Shown here in pieces: positions 8,705 to 16,169 of a stretch of DNA of 17,792 nt (positions are counted from its first letter, which is position 1; each line of letters begins with the position of its first letter). The notes under the pieces were generated by a model that did no database searches, was not told the origin of the DNA, and saw only the letters and a program-made list of their open reading frames with translations. The DNA is taken from contig DATDDB010000012.1 in assembly GCA_036524005.1 (NCBI GenBank), forward strand, positions 1 to 17,792. Reading direction: 5' to 3'. The translations under genes were made by a program, and so were the position numbers. The stretch comes from DATDDB01 sp036524005 (GTDB taxonomy: Bacteria > Pseudomonadota > Gammaproteobacteria > Burkholderiales > Gallionellaceae).

Positions 8705-10999
8705 ATGGCGCGCGACCCCAACTTGCGTTCTGGCGGCATTGCACCGGGCAAGCTGCTGCTGCTGCTGATCGCCATACTGTTCGTCGCCGAATTGGTGGTG
8801 ATGCTGCTGCTGTCCCTGTTTCCGCAAATTCCCGAGTGGGTGGCCAATATCCTGGACCCCGCAGTGCTGGCTCTGGTGCTGTTCCCCATTGCGTATATTC
8901 TGGCCTATCGCCCTCTGGTCGGCACCATCAACAACCTTGAGCAGGCGAGCGAGGCGCGGCGCAAATACGAGGCGAGTCTGCGCTCCATGCTGGATAACCT
9001 GCCGTCCATGGCCTGGCTGAAAAACACCGAGGGTCGCTATCTTGCAGTGAACCAGAAATTTGCCGATGCCTGCGGCAAAACCGATGTCATGGAACTGCTG
9101 GGGAAAACCAGCGTGGAAATCTGCCCGGAATGGATGATCAATCGTTTTTACGAAGACGACCAGGCCATCATGGAATCGGGCAGGCAGGCGCTGAATGAAA
9201 TTAAGGTGACCGACCATGGCGAGGAGCGCTGGTATGAAGTCTATCGCAGCCCCATCCTCGACGAGCAGGATAGCGTGCTGGGCATCACCGGCTATGTGCG
9301 CGACATCACGGCGCGCAAGAAATCCGAAGAGCAATTGCGCCTGACCGCGAAGATATTCGAGAGCAGCCACGACTCCATCATCATCACCGACACCAGCGGC
9401 ACCATCATTTCGGTCAATCCGGCCTTCACGCGGATCACCGGCTACAGCGCGGAAGAGGCCATAGGCCAAAACCCGCGCATCCTGAACTCCGGCAAGCAAA
9501 GCAAGGAATTCTATGCCGACATGTGGGGCGACCTGGGTAGAAATGGCTACTGGAACGGCGAGATATGGAACAGGCGCAAGGACGGTGCGAGCTATGTAGG
9601 CAGGCTCAGCATCAGCGCGCTGCGCGACGAAACGGGCAGGGTCACGCATTTCGTGGGTGCCACCAGCGACATCACCGAATTCAAGCTGGCGCAGGAACGC
9701 GTGCGCCATCTGGCCTATTACGACCAGCTGACCGGCCTGCCCAACGGCAGCCTGCTGCGCGACCGCGTCAACCAGCTGATTACGTCCTCGCTGCGCGACC
9801 GCCGCGAGTTTGCGCTGATATTCATAGATCTCGACAACTTCAAGAATGTGAACGACTCGCTCGGCCATCATGTGGGCGACCTGTTGCTGCAATCCATCGC
9901 CGGAAGGATGCGGACAGCGGTGCGCGAAATGGATACCGTGGCGCGGATGGGGGGCGACGAGTTTGTGGTGGTGTTGCCGGACGTGGGCGCAGAGGGCGCC
10001 CAGCAGGTGGCGCGCAAGATCATCGGGCAGGTGACCAACAGCTTCGGCATCGGCGCGCACCGCATCACTATGACCACCAGTGCGGGAATCGGCGTGTTCC
10101 CCAAGGACGGAAACGACATTGAGGCCATCCTGAAAAACGCGGAGCTTGCGCTGTACCGCGCCAAATCCAAGGGCAAGAACGACTATGCCTTCTTCACCGA
10201 GGATATGAATACGCTGGCCGTCGAGCGCCTGCGCATGGAAAATGACCTGCGCAATGCGCTGCTGAACGAGGATCTGGTGCTGTACTACCAGCCGCAGGTC
10301 TCAATGACGACAGGGAAGGTGATCGGCATGGAGGCGCTGGTGCGCTGGCCGCATCCGACCCAGAAAATGATTCCGCCGGACCAGTTTATCGGCGTAGCCG
10401 AGGAAAGCGACCTCATCATCCAGCTGGGTGAATGGACCATACATGAAGCCTGCCGCCAGATGAAGCAATGGCAGCGCCATGGCCTGCAGATACTCCCGGT
10501 CGCGGTGAATATCTCCGCCAAGCAGATGCGGCATGCGGATTTCTATGACAGCATCGAGTCGGCGCTGCGCAAGACCGGGCTGGAATCGAAATACCTTGAG
10601 CTGGAACTGACGGAGCGCGCGATGATGATGGACATGGACCGCTCGCTCGCGGTGATGAACCGCGTGGGCGTGATGGGTGTGAAATTCGCCGTGGACGATT
10701 TTGGCACCGGGTATTCCAGCCTGGCCTACCTGAAGCACCTGCCGCTGGACAAGCTCAAGATAGACAAGTCCTTCGTGCGGGACATCGCCATCGACGAAAA
10801 CGACCGCGAAATCTCCAATACCATCATCCAGCTTGCGCATGGACTGAATCTTTCCGTGGTGGCCGAAGGGGTGGAGACCCAGCAGCAGATGTCCATCCTG
10901 CTCGGACAGGGGTGCGATGGCGCCCAGGGATACTTGTTCAGCAGGCCGCTGCCGTCACACGAAGTCGCGGCGTTCCTGCATGAGGCGCAAGCCACCTAG
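8705..10999 (+). CDS. Membrane-anchored PAS-PAS-GGDEF-EAL cyclic-di-GMP protein
   Basis: A 764-residue protein with both cyclic-di-GMP synthase and phosphodiesterase domains. Two N-terminal membrane helices (about 17-38 and 48-66) are followed by a short coiled linker, PAS domain 1 (about 87-205), PAS domain 2 (about 215-330, with the family's ITGYSAEEAIGQNPRIL block), GGDEF (about 335-500) and EAL (about 510-758). The diguanylate cyclase site is intact (GGDEF 416-420), with an inhibitory I-site RxxD five residues upstream (REMD). The EAL site is also intact: EAL 543-545 followed by VRW, NIS, ELTE, loop-6 DDFGTG from D664, KIDKSFV and AEGVET. Net activity cannot be predicted. An in-frame stop 12 nt upstream makes ATG 8705 the earliest start, although it lacks a good Shine-Dalgarno. 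Confidence 0.93.
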   Translation: MARDPNLRSGGIAPGKLLLLLIAILFVAELVVMLLLSLFPQIPEWVANILDPAVLALVLFPIAYILAYRPLVGTINNLEQASEARRKYEASLRSMLDNLPSMAWLKNTEGRYLAVNQKFADACGKTDVMELLGKTSVEICPEWMINRFYEDDQAIMESGRQALNEIKVTDHGEERWYEVYRSPILDEQDSVLGITGYVRDITARKKSEEQLRLTAKIFESSHDSIIITDTSGTIISVNPAFTRITGYSAEEAIGQNPRILNSGKQSKEFYADMWGDLGRNGYWNGEIWNRRKDGASYVGRLSISALRDETGRVTHFVGATSDITEFKLAQERVRHLAYYDQLTGLPNGSLLRDRVNQLITSSLRDRREFALIFIDLDNFKNVNDSLGHHVGDLLLQSIAGRMRTAVREMDTVARMGGDEFVVVLPDVGAEGAQQVARKIIGQVTNSFGIGAHRITMTTSAGIGVFPKDGNDIEAILKNAELALYRAKSKGKNDYAFFTEDMNTLAVERLRMENDLRNALLNEDLVLYYQPQVSMTTGKVIGMEALVRWPHPTQKMIPPDQFIGVAEESDLIIQLGEWTIHEACRQMKQWQRHGLQILPVAVNISAKQMRHADFYDSIESALRKTGLESKYLELELTERAMMMDMDRSLAVMNRVGVMGVKFAVDDFGTGYSSLAYLKHLPLDKLKIDKSFVRDIAIDENDREISNTIIQLAHGLNLSVVAEGVETQQQMSILLGQGCDGAQGYLFSRPLPSHEVAAFLHEAQAT

Positions 11000-11005
11000 C
11001 GTCCG

Positions 11006-11014
11006 TGTTACAAT
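11006..11014 (+). promoter_or_regulatory. Extended -10 promoter of tRNA-Leu
   Basis: TGTTACAAT is an extended -10 (TG-n-TACAAT) about 40 nt before the tRNA, just after the stop of the GGDEF-EAL gene. It is followed by a GC-rich discriminator (CGCGCGCGG), a pattern associated with stringently controlled stable-RNA promoters. No good -35 was found at 16-18 nt spacing. Confidence 0.5.
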
Positions 11015-11047
11015 CGCGCGCGGCCGGAGTTGATGCAGCACTCGGGC

Positions 11048-11136
<89 letters not shown>

Positions 11137-11160
11137 GCAAATCAGGCAAGTCGAATCCCG

Positions 11161-12927
11161 TCACTGAGTGTCGGCCATAGCTACCGGCACCGTCCCGCGC
11201 ACGCTGTTGATGAACCATATGCGGCTGGCCTGCGCCAGATCCTCCACCCGCATAATATCTTCCCGGATGCGGTTGCGCTTCAGCAGTACAGCGCGGTATA
11301 CGCCCGGCAATAGCCCGCAGCCTGCGGCCGGGGTCAGCAGGTGCCCGCCCAGTTCCACCACTAGGTTGCCGCGCGTGAATTCCGTCAGCTCCCCGCGCTC
11401 GTTGTAGAGCAGCGTATCGAAAACTCCCTCCTGCTTGTTTGCCAGACTGGTATAGAGTTCGCGCCGCGTGGTCTTGTGGCGCAGCCAGGGATTGGCTGCA
11501 GAAACCGGAGCTTCGGCCAGTGCTGCTTTGGTTTTGGCGGGCTGCGCTTCCAGCGGCAGCACTTCAATGCCGGCCGCACCATCGGCCGAGAGCAGCAGGC
11601 GCACGCGCCAGTCGCCACGCAGATGCTGCCGCGCTTTCGCTTGCAGGGCATGCGCTATGCGCGCCGCGTCGAACACAAACCCGAGCTCGCGCGCGCTCTC
11701 TGCCAGCCGCTGCAAATGGCCTTGCAGCAGCCAATAGCGCCCTGCGTGCAAGCGCAAGGTTTCCAGCAGCTCATATTCCGGACAGGCATACCTCAGGAAA
11801 GCCTGCTTGGCGAGCCATTCCTCATGTTCGCGCCATGCCTCGGAATCCAGCGTGATGCCGCTGCCGATGCCGCATACCGCGACATGGTTTTCACCATCGA
11901 TGACCGGCGTGCGTATGCCGACGCTGAACAGCGCCTCGCCGCCGGGCAGCAGCGCGCCGATGGCGCCGCAATAAACGCCGCGCGGCGTGGCTTCCAAAGC
12001 CTGGATGGCGGACATGGCCGCGGCCTTCGGTGCACCGGTAATGGAGCCGCAGGGAAACAGGGCGCTGAACACATCGCGCAACCCCGTCTCGGCTTGTGTG
12101 CGGCAGGTGATTGTCGAGGTCATTTGCCAGACCGAAGGCCAGTTCTCGACGGAGAAGAGCTGCGGAACTTTTACCGAGCCTGGCTGCGCCACGCGCGAAA
12201 CATCATTGCGTACCAGATCCACGATCATCAGGTTTTCGGCACGCTCCTTTTCCGAGCGCTGCAAGGCCTGCATGGCGTCATGGTCGAGTGCGGGATTTTC
12301 CTGTCGCGCCGCGGTGCCCTTCATCGGGCGGCAGGTGAGGGCGCGCCCGGAGTCCTGGTTCGTTCCCCAGTGAAAAAACAATTCCGGGGAAACCGAGCAG
12401 ATCTGCCATTGCCCGAAATCCAGGTAAGCGCAGTAAGCGTCGGGCTGACCGGCGCGCAGGGCGTCGAAAAAGGACAGGCTGTCGCCGGAAAATGCGGCGC
12501 GCAGCCGTGTGGTGTAGTTGACCTGGTAGTAATCGCCCGCTGTGATGCCGTTCCTGATCTGCGCAATGGCGGCATCGAATTCCGCACGCGGGGTTACGTC
12601 GCGCCATGCGCCATACAGGTAGCTGCCGCGCGGGCGGAGAGCGGGACAGCTTTCGCGGAATATGGCGAACAGTGCGAACGGCAGTCCATCCGCCGGTGCA
12701 TCATGCACATGCAGCGCACTGTCGAAGGCGGGAGCGGCCTCGTAGGCGACAAAGCCGATCACCCAGCATCCCGAGCGGGAGTAGTCCTCGGCCCGGCTAA
12801 GCAGCTCGGGCACCTCCTCCATGGTGGCGGCGGCCAGTATGCACTCCGGTTCTGAAAAAGCCGCGGTCAGCCTCCCCGCTTGTGCGGGGTGGGGGAAATC
12901 GATTTCGCAATAAACCTGCGCAGGCAT
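11161..12927 (-). CDS. pabB: Fused aminodeoxychorismate synthase component I / aminodeoxychorismate lyase
   Basis: A 588-residue PabB-PabC fusion for p-aminobenzoate (folate) synthesis. The N-terminal part (about 1-370) is a chorismate-binding enzyme. K203 in PMKGTAAR matches the PIKGT lysine that marks aminodeoxychorismate synthase rather than anthranilate synthase. GSITGAPK and VCGIGSGI are also typical. The C-terminal part (about 375-588) is a PLP fold-type IV lyase with the likely Schiff-base lysine K485 in HKTTRRELY, and LTEFTRGNLVV and GLLPGVYR further on. No glutaminase (PabA) domain is present, so ammonia must come from a separate protein. ATG 12927 overlaps the mtgA stop by 1 nt (TGATG); GTG 12930 is an alternative. 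Confidence 0.94.
   Translation of the reverse strand: MPAQVYCEIDFPHPAQAGRLTAAFSEPECILAAATMEEVPELLSRAEDYSRSGCWVIGFVAYEAAPAFDSALHVHDAPADGLPFALFAIFRESCPALRPRGSYLYGAWRDVTPRAEFDAAIAQIRNGITAGDYYQVNYTTRLRAAFSGDSLSFFDALRAGQPDAYCAYLDFGQWQICSVSPELFFHWGTNQDSGRALTCRPMKGTAARQENPALDHDAMQALQRSEKERAENLMIVDLVRNDVSRVAQPGSVKVPQLFSVENWPSVWQMTSTITCRTQAETGLRDVFSALFPCGSITGAPKAAAMSAIQALEATPRGVYCGAIGALLPGGEALFSVGIRTPVIDGENHVAVCGIGSGITLDSEAWREHEEWLAKQAFLRYACPEYELLETLRLHAGRYWLLQGHLQRLAESARELGFVFDAARIAHALQAKARQHLRGDWRVRLLLSADGAAGIEVLPLEAQPAKTKAALAEAPVSAANPWLRHKTTRRELYTSLANKQEGVFDTLLYNERGELTEFTRGNLVVELGGHLLTPAAGCGLLPGVYRAVLLKRNRIREDIMRVEDLAQASRIWFINSVRGTVPVAMADTQ
12871..12892. repeat. GC-rich palindrome in the pabB 5' coding region
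   Basis: CCCCGC (12874-12879) and GCGGGG (12884-12889) form a perfect 6-bp stem with loop TTGT. A T-T mismatch and two further pairs (12871-12872 with 12891-12892) extend it. It encodes residues near position 15 of PabB. Its design (GC stem, 4-nt loop, one mismatch, two outer pairs) resembles the palindrome in sucB. Confidence 0.3.
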
Positions 12928-13631
12928 CACGGCGTTTCCGCGCGTTCCATGTTTTCCAGGATGATCGCGGTCTTGCGCGCGAGGCCGGGCGTTTCACGGT
13001 GCCGGTCGTAGAAACGCGGATTGGGCACCATCGCCGCCATCCGGGCGGCCTGTTCCGGCGTGAGCAGTGCGGCGCTTACGCCATAATAGTGCTGGGCCGC
13101 CGCCTCCGCGCCGAACACGCCGTTGCCCCATTCGATCACGTTCAGATAGATTTCGAAAATGCGGCGCTTGTCCATGATTCGCTCCAGCATCACCGTGATT
13201 ACCGCCTCCTCGGCCTTGCGCCAGGGCGTGCGTTTGGTGGAAAGGAACAGGTTCTTCGACAGCTGCTGGCTGATGGTTGAGCCGCCCGCGACGATTTTCC
13301 CCTTCTTCATGTTCTTCTCATAGGCCAGCGCTATGCCATCCCAGTCGAAGCCTTCATGGTCGACGAAGCTCGCATCTTCCGCGGCGATCAGCGCGCGCTT
13401 GAGGTTGTCCGAGATGTTGGCATAGGCCAGCCAGCGCTGCTGCAATGCGGCCCTGGGGTTTTTTTCATGCAAGGTTTCCAGGCTGGATTCCATGAAGGCG
13501 CTGCTGGCCGGGTTATGATCCACCCACCACCAGATATGCGCGGCGATCCAGGCGTGGTAGCCCAGCAGAATCAAAAACAGCGAGATCAGAATGCGCCTGG
13601 GCCAGCGCCAGCGGCTTTTCGGTTTGGCCAT
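12927..13631 (-). CDS. mtgA: Monofunctional biosynthetic peptidoglycan transglycosylase
   Basis: A 234-residue GT51-family glycosyltransferase that polymerises lipid II into glycan strands on the periplasmic side. A basic N-terminus and one membrane helix (about 11-34) anchor it. Catalytic E85 is in AAEDASFVDHEGFD, followed by the family blocks GGSTISQQLSKNLFLS (about 117-131), RIFEIYLNVIEWGNGVFGAE and LTPEQAARMAAMVPNP. There is no transpeptidase domain, which separates it from bifunctional PBPs. It starts 12 nt after the aroE stop, and its own stop overlaps pabB by 1 nt, so aroE-mtgA-pabB is probably one transcript. Confidence 0.95.
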   Translation of the reverse strand: MAKPKSRWRWPRRILISLFLILLGYHAWIAAHIWWWVDHNPASSAFMESSLETLHEKNPRAALQQRWLAYANISDNLKRALIAAEDASFVDHEGFDWDGIALAYEKNMKKGKIVAGGSTISQQLSKNLFLSTKRTPWRKAEEAVITVMLERIMDKRRIFEIYLNVIEWGNGVFGAEAAAQHYYGVSAALLTPEQAARMAAMVPNPRFYDRHRETPGLARKTAIILENMERAETP

Positions 13632-13643
13632 GTCAGTGCCCGG

Positions 13644-14459
13644 TCACTCGAGCGGCAGGCGCAGTTTTGCCAGCACGGGCCGGGTATCCGGCCGCACTTC
13701 GCGCCATTTGTAGAAGGCCTCAGCCGCCTGCTCCACCAGCATGCCCAGTCCGTCCGCAACGATGGCGGCGCCCTCTGCGCGCGCGAACTTCATGAACGGC
13801 GTCTCGCGCCCGTACATCATGTCGTAGGCCAATGCGCCCGGATTGAACAGGCCATGCGGCAGGGGAGGCAGCTCATCCGCCAGGCTGCTGGAAGTCGCGT
13901 TGATCACCAGGTCAAAACGCCTGCCCGCCAGCTGGTCAAAGCTCCTGGCGAACACCGTGCCCGCTCCCTCGAATTGCGCGGCCATCTCCTGTGCCTTCTC
14001 CACGGTGCGGTTGGCGATGACCACGCCCACCCCGGCGTTGAACAGCGGCCAGATCACGCCGGCCGCAGCGCCGCCCGCGCCCAGCAGCAGCGCATCCTTG
14101 AACATCAGCTTGAAGCCGATGTTCTTCTCGATGTCGTTGATCAGCCCCGCGCCGTCGGTGTTGTCGCCCCATATTTCATCGCCCTGGAACAGCAGCGTAT
14201 TCGCCGCCCCGGCCTCGCGCGCGCGCCCGGTCTGCATCACGCACATCTTGAACGCCTCGAACTTGAAGGGCACAGTGACATTGCAGCCCTTGTAGCCTGC
14301 GGCGCGCAGGCGGTCTATGGTCGCGGCAAAGCCGTCCAGGGGCGACTCAATCGCCTCGTAGCTCATGTCCTGCCGGGTTTGTTCGGCGAACATCCGGTGG
14401 ATCAGCGGCGATTTGCTGTGTGAAATGGGGTTGCCGATGACGGCGTACTTATCAGTCAT
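13644..14459 (-). CDS. aroE: Shikimate dehydrogenase (NADP+)
   Basis: A 271-residue enzyme reducing 3-dehydroshikimate to shikimate in chorismate synthesis. It shows the substrate-binding NPISHSKSP (10-18), catalytic K66 in NVTVPFK, D102 in NTDGAGL, the nucleotide-binding LGAGGAAAG (126-134), the NADP-type ANRT motif, and the C-terminal DGLGMLVEQAAEAF block. Length is normal. The frame extends to a TTG at 14474, but ATG 14459 starts the conserved sequence (MTDKYAVIGNP). It lies 51 nt downstream of znuB and feeds the same chorismate pool used by the nearby pabB-pabC. Confidence 0.96.
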   Translation of the reverse strand: MTDKYAVIGNPISHSKSPLIHRMFAEQTRQDMSYEAIESPLDGFAATIDRLRAAGYKGCNVTVPFKFEAFKMCVMQTGRAREAGAANTLLFQGDEIWGDNTDGAGLINDIEKNIGFKLMFKDALLLGAGGAAAGVIWPLFNAGVGVVIANRTVEKAQEMAAQFEGAGTVFARSFDQLAGRRFDLVINATSSSLADELPPLPHGLFNPGALAYDMMYGRETPFMKFARAEGAAIVADGLGMLVEQAAEAFYKWREVRPDTRPVLAKLRLPLE

Positions 14460-14509
14460 GCTCGTTAAATGCAAATTGGCAGATGCAGGCCCGGAAGGCG
14501 GAAATGTGA

Positions 14510-14515
14510 ATTATA
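14510..14515 (-). promoter_or_regulatory. Possible -10 box upstream of aroE
   Basis: On the minus strand this reads TATAAT, a perfect -10 hexamer overlapping the znuB stop codon, about 50 nt before the aroE start. No good -35 lies 16-18 nt upstream, so the site is only a candidate for separate aroE transcription. Confidence 0.25.
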
Positions 14516-15269
14516 ACCTCTTCCAAAGTGCATACGCCCCCCCGCACATGGCCATCCCCCACACGATGGCGGGGCCTGCGGGGAGGTCGAGCCAGGCGGA
14601 GAGCAGCAGCCCGGCAGCATAACCCGCAATGCCGATGCCATAGGCGATGGCCATGCGCCATTTCTCGCAGCGGTAAGTGGCCAGTGCGGGCACGATCAGG
14701 CTGGTAAACACCAGGTACACGCCGACCAGCTGGACCGAGGCGGTGACCGCCAGCGCGAACTGGCCATAGAATGCAAACCTCGGGAAACGTCCGCGGAACA
14801 CCAGCCACAGCCCGAACAGCGCCGCAGTGAGGATGGCCGTCGCAATCAGCTGGTCGCGGCTGACCCACAATATCTGGCCGGCCAGCATGTCCTTCAGGTG
14901 TTCGCCCGCGTGCATGTCGCGGCTCAGCAGCAGGATGCCCAGGGTGGAAGCGAGCACGAACACCAGCCCGATGCTGGCCTCCTGGATTTTCGGGCGCTTG
15001 TGCTCGGTATAGGCCAATAGCGCCGCGCCCAGCAGCGCGCAGGAGACGGCCATGCCCTGCACCGCAAAGACATTTTGCTCCAAATTCAGCAGCCCGGCGG
15101 CGATCACGCCCAGCCCGGCGATTTGCGCGATCGCGAGGTCAACGAAAATCACGCCGCGCGCCAGCACGCGCATGCCCAGCGGCACATGGGTGGCGAGCAC
15201 CAGCGCCCCCGCAATGAGCGCGGGCAGCATGATGTCCCAATCGAGGTTATCCATTCCCAGTCCGTTCAT
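14511..15269 (-). CDS. znuB: Zinc-type ABC transporter permease
   Basis: A 252-residue ABC-3 family inner-membrane permease, partner of the ZnuA binding protein. It is almost entirely hydrophobic, with about seven to eight membrane segments. Family blocks include the N-terminal ARGVIFVDLAIAQIAGLG, the central DMLAGQILWVSRDQL and SVQLVGVYLVFTSLIVPALAT. The start ATGA overlaps the znuA stop by 4 nt, with AGGA about 6 nt upstream, indicating translational coupling; an internal ATG at 15254 is less likely. Zinc is the likeliest substrate, but manganese or iron cannot be excluded from sequence. No ATPase gene is next to it. Confidence 0.9.
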   Translation of the reverse strand: MNGLGMDNLDWDIMLPALIAGALVLATHVPLGMRVLARGVIFVDLAIAQIAGLGVIAAGLLNLEQNVFAVQGMAVSCALLGAALLAYTEHKRPKIQEASIGLVFVLASTLGILLLSRDMHAGEHLKDMLAGQILWVSRDQLIATAILTAALFGLWLVFRGRFPRFAFYGQFALAVTASVQLVGVYLVFTSLIVPALATYRCEKWRMAIAYGIGIAGYAAGLLLSAWLDLPAGPAIVWGMAMCGGAYALWKRL

Positions 15270-16159
15270 TTCAGTCCTGCCAGCAGGCGCGCAATGGTGT
15301 CATCGAACAGCCCATACAAATCCTTGGCGCCATCCGAACCGCCCACGCTGAACGGCAATACCACCGCCGCGATATGCGCATGCTGCGCCATCCACTCGGA
15401 AGGCTGGGGCTGCTGGTAGGCGGCGCGGATCACCATCTTGGCCGGTTGTCGCTGCAATGTTTCCAGCACCTGCGCCATGTGCGAGACACTGGGTTCCATG
15501 CCGGGCTTGGGCTCGAGTTCCGCGACTTCCTTCAGGTGCAGCCAGTTGTTGAGGTAGGCGAATGCCTTGTGGTGGACGATGATGGGCTGCCCCCGCAGCG
15601 GGGCGGCCAGCTTTTCCCAGCGCGTCAGCGCGGCCTGCCATTTCGCGGCGAAATCCTTCAGGCGCGCGCGGTAGTGGTCGGCATTGGACGGGTCGAGCGC
15701 TTGCAGGCGCTGCGACAGCGCCTGCGCGATGGGCAGGAAGTTGCGCGCATCGAGCTGGATGTGCGGATTGCCCTCAGGGTGCACATCTCCCTCGCTGCGG
15801 CTCAGCACGGCGGGTTTTTCCAGCATGGTTACATAATGCGATGCCTCGAAATAGCCGGGCCTGCCGGGGGTGATGTCCGGGTTGGACGATTCGCGCAGCA
15901 CCAGTGGCAGCCAGCCGGTCTCCAATTCCGCGCCGGTGCACACCACCAGCTGGGTGCGGCGTGCATGCGCGATCAGGCTGGGGCGCGCCTGCACATGGTG
16001 CGGGTCCTGCAGGGCGGTGGTGGCGGAATAGATGTCGGCCTTGTCGCCGGCCAGCTCCCGGGACAAGGCGGCCCATTCCGGTTCGCAGGCAAAGATGCTC
16101 AGTGCGGCGTGGGCATTGCTGCACAGCAGCAACAGCAAAACGAAGGAAATTTTTCTCAT
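15266..16159 (-). CDS. znuA: Periplasmic zinc-type metal-binding protein
   Basis: A 297-residue cluster A-I (TroA/ZnuA) substrate-binding protein with a Sec signal peptide (cleavage after about residue 18, NAHA). Probable metal ligands are H54/H55 in DPHH, H127 or H133 in DVHPEGNPH, H196/H197 in VHHKAFAYL, and an acidic residue in GGSDGAKD (D276 or D280). The long His/Asp-rich loop of E. coli ZnuA is absent; only the short EGDVHPEGNPH segment is present. It starts 10 nt after the stop of the outer-membrane protein gene, with GAGGAA as Shine-Dalgarno overlapping that stop, so the two are co-transcribed. Metal specificity is inferred from the family. Confidence 0.9.
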   Translation of the reverse strand: MRKISFVLLLLLCSNAHAALSIFACEPEWAALSRELAGDKADIYSATTALQDPHHVQARPSLIAHARRTQLVVCTGAELETGWLPLVLRESSNPDITPGRPGYFEASHYVTMLEKPAVLSRSEGDVHPEGNPHIQLDARNFLPIAQALSQRLQALDPSNADHYRARLKDFAAKWQAALTRWEKLAAPLRGQPIIVHHKAFAYLNNWLHLKEVAELEPKPGMEPSVSHMAQVLETLQRQPAKMVIRAAYQQPQPSEWMAQHAHIAAVVLPFSVGGSDGAKDLYGLFDDTIARLLAGLK

Positions 16160-16169
16160 GATGGGTTCC

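Noticed and set aside
11476..12855. 459-codon open frame on the plus strand opposite pabB-pabC
   Set aside because: The minus-strand frame shows conserved catalytic motifs over its whole length; the plus-strand frame has no recognisable domain and is a codon-bias shadow.
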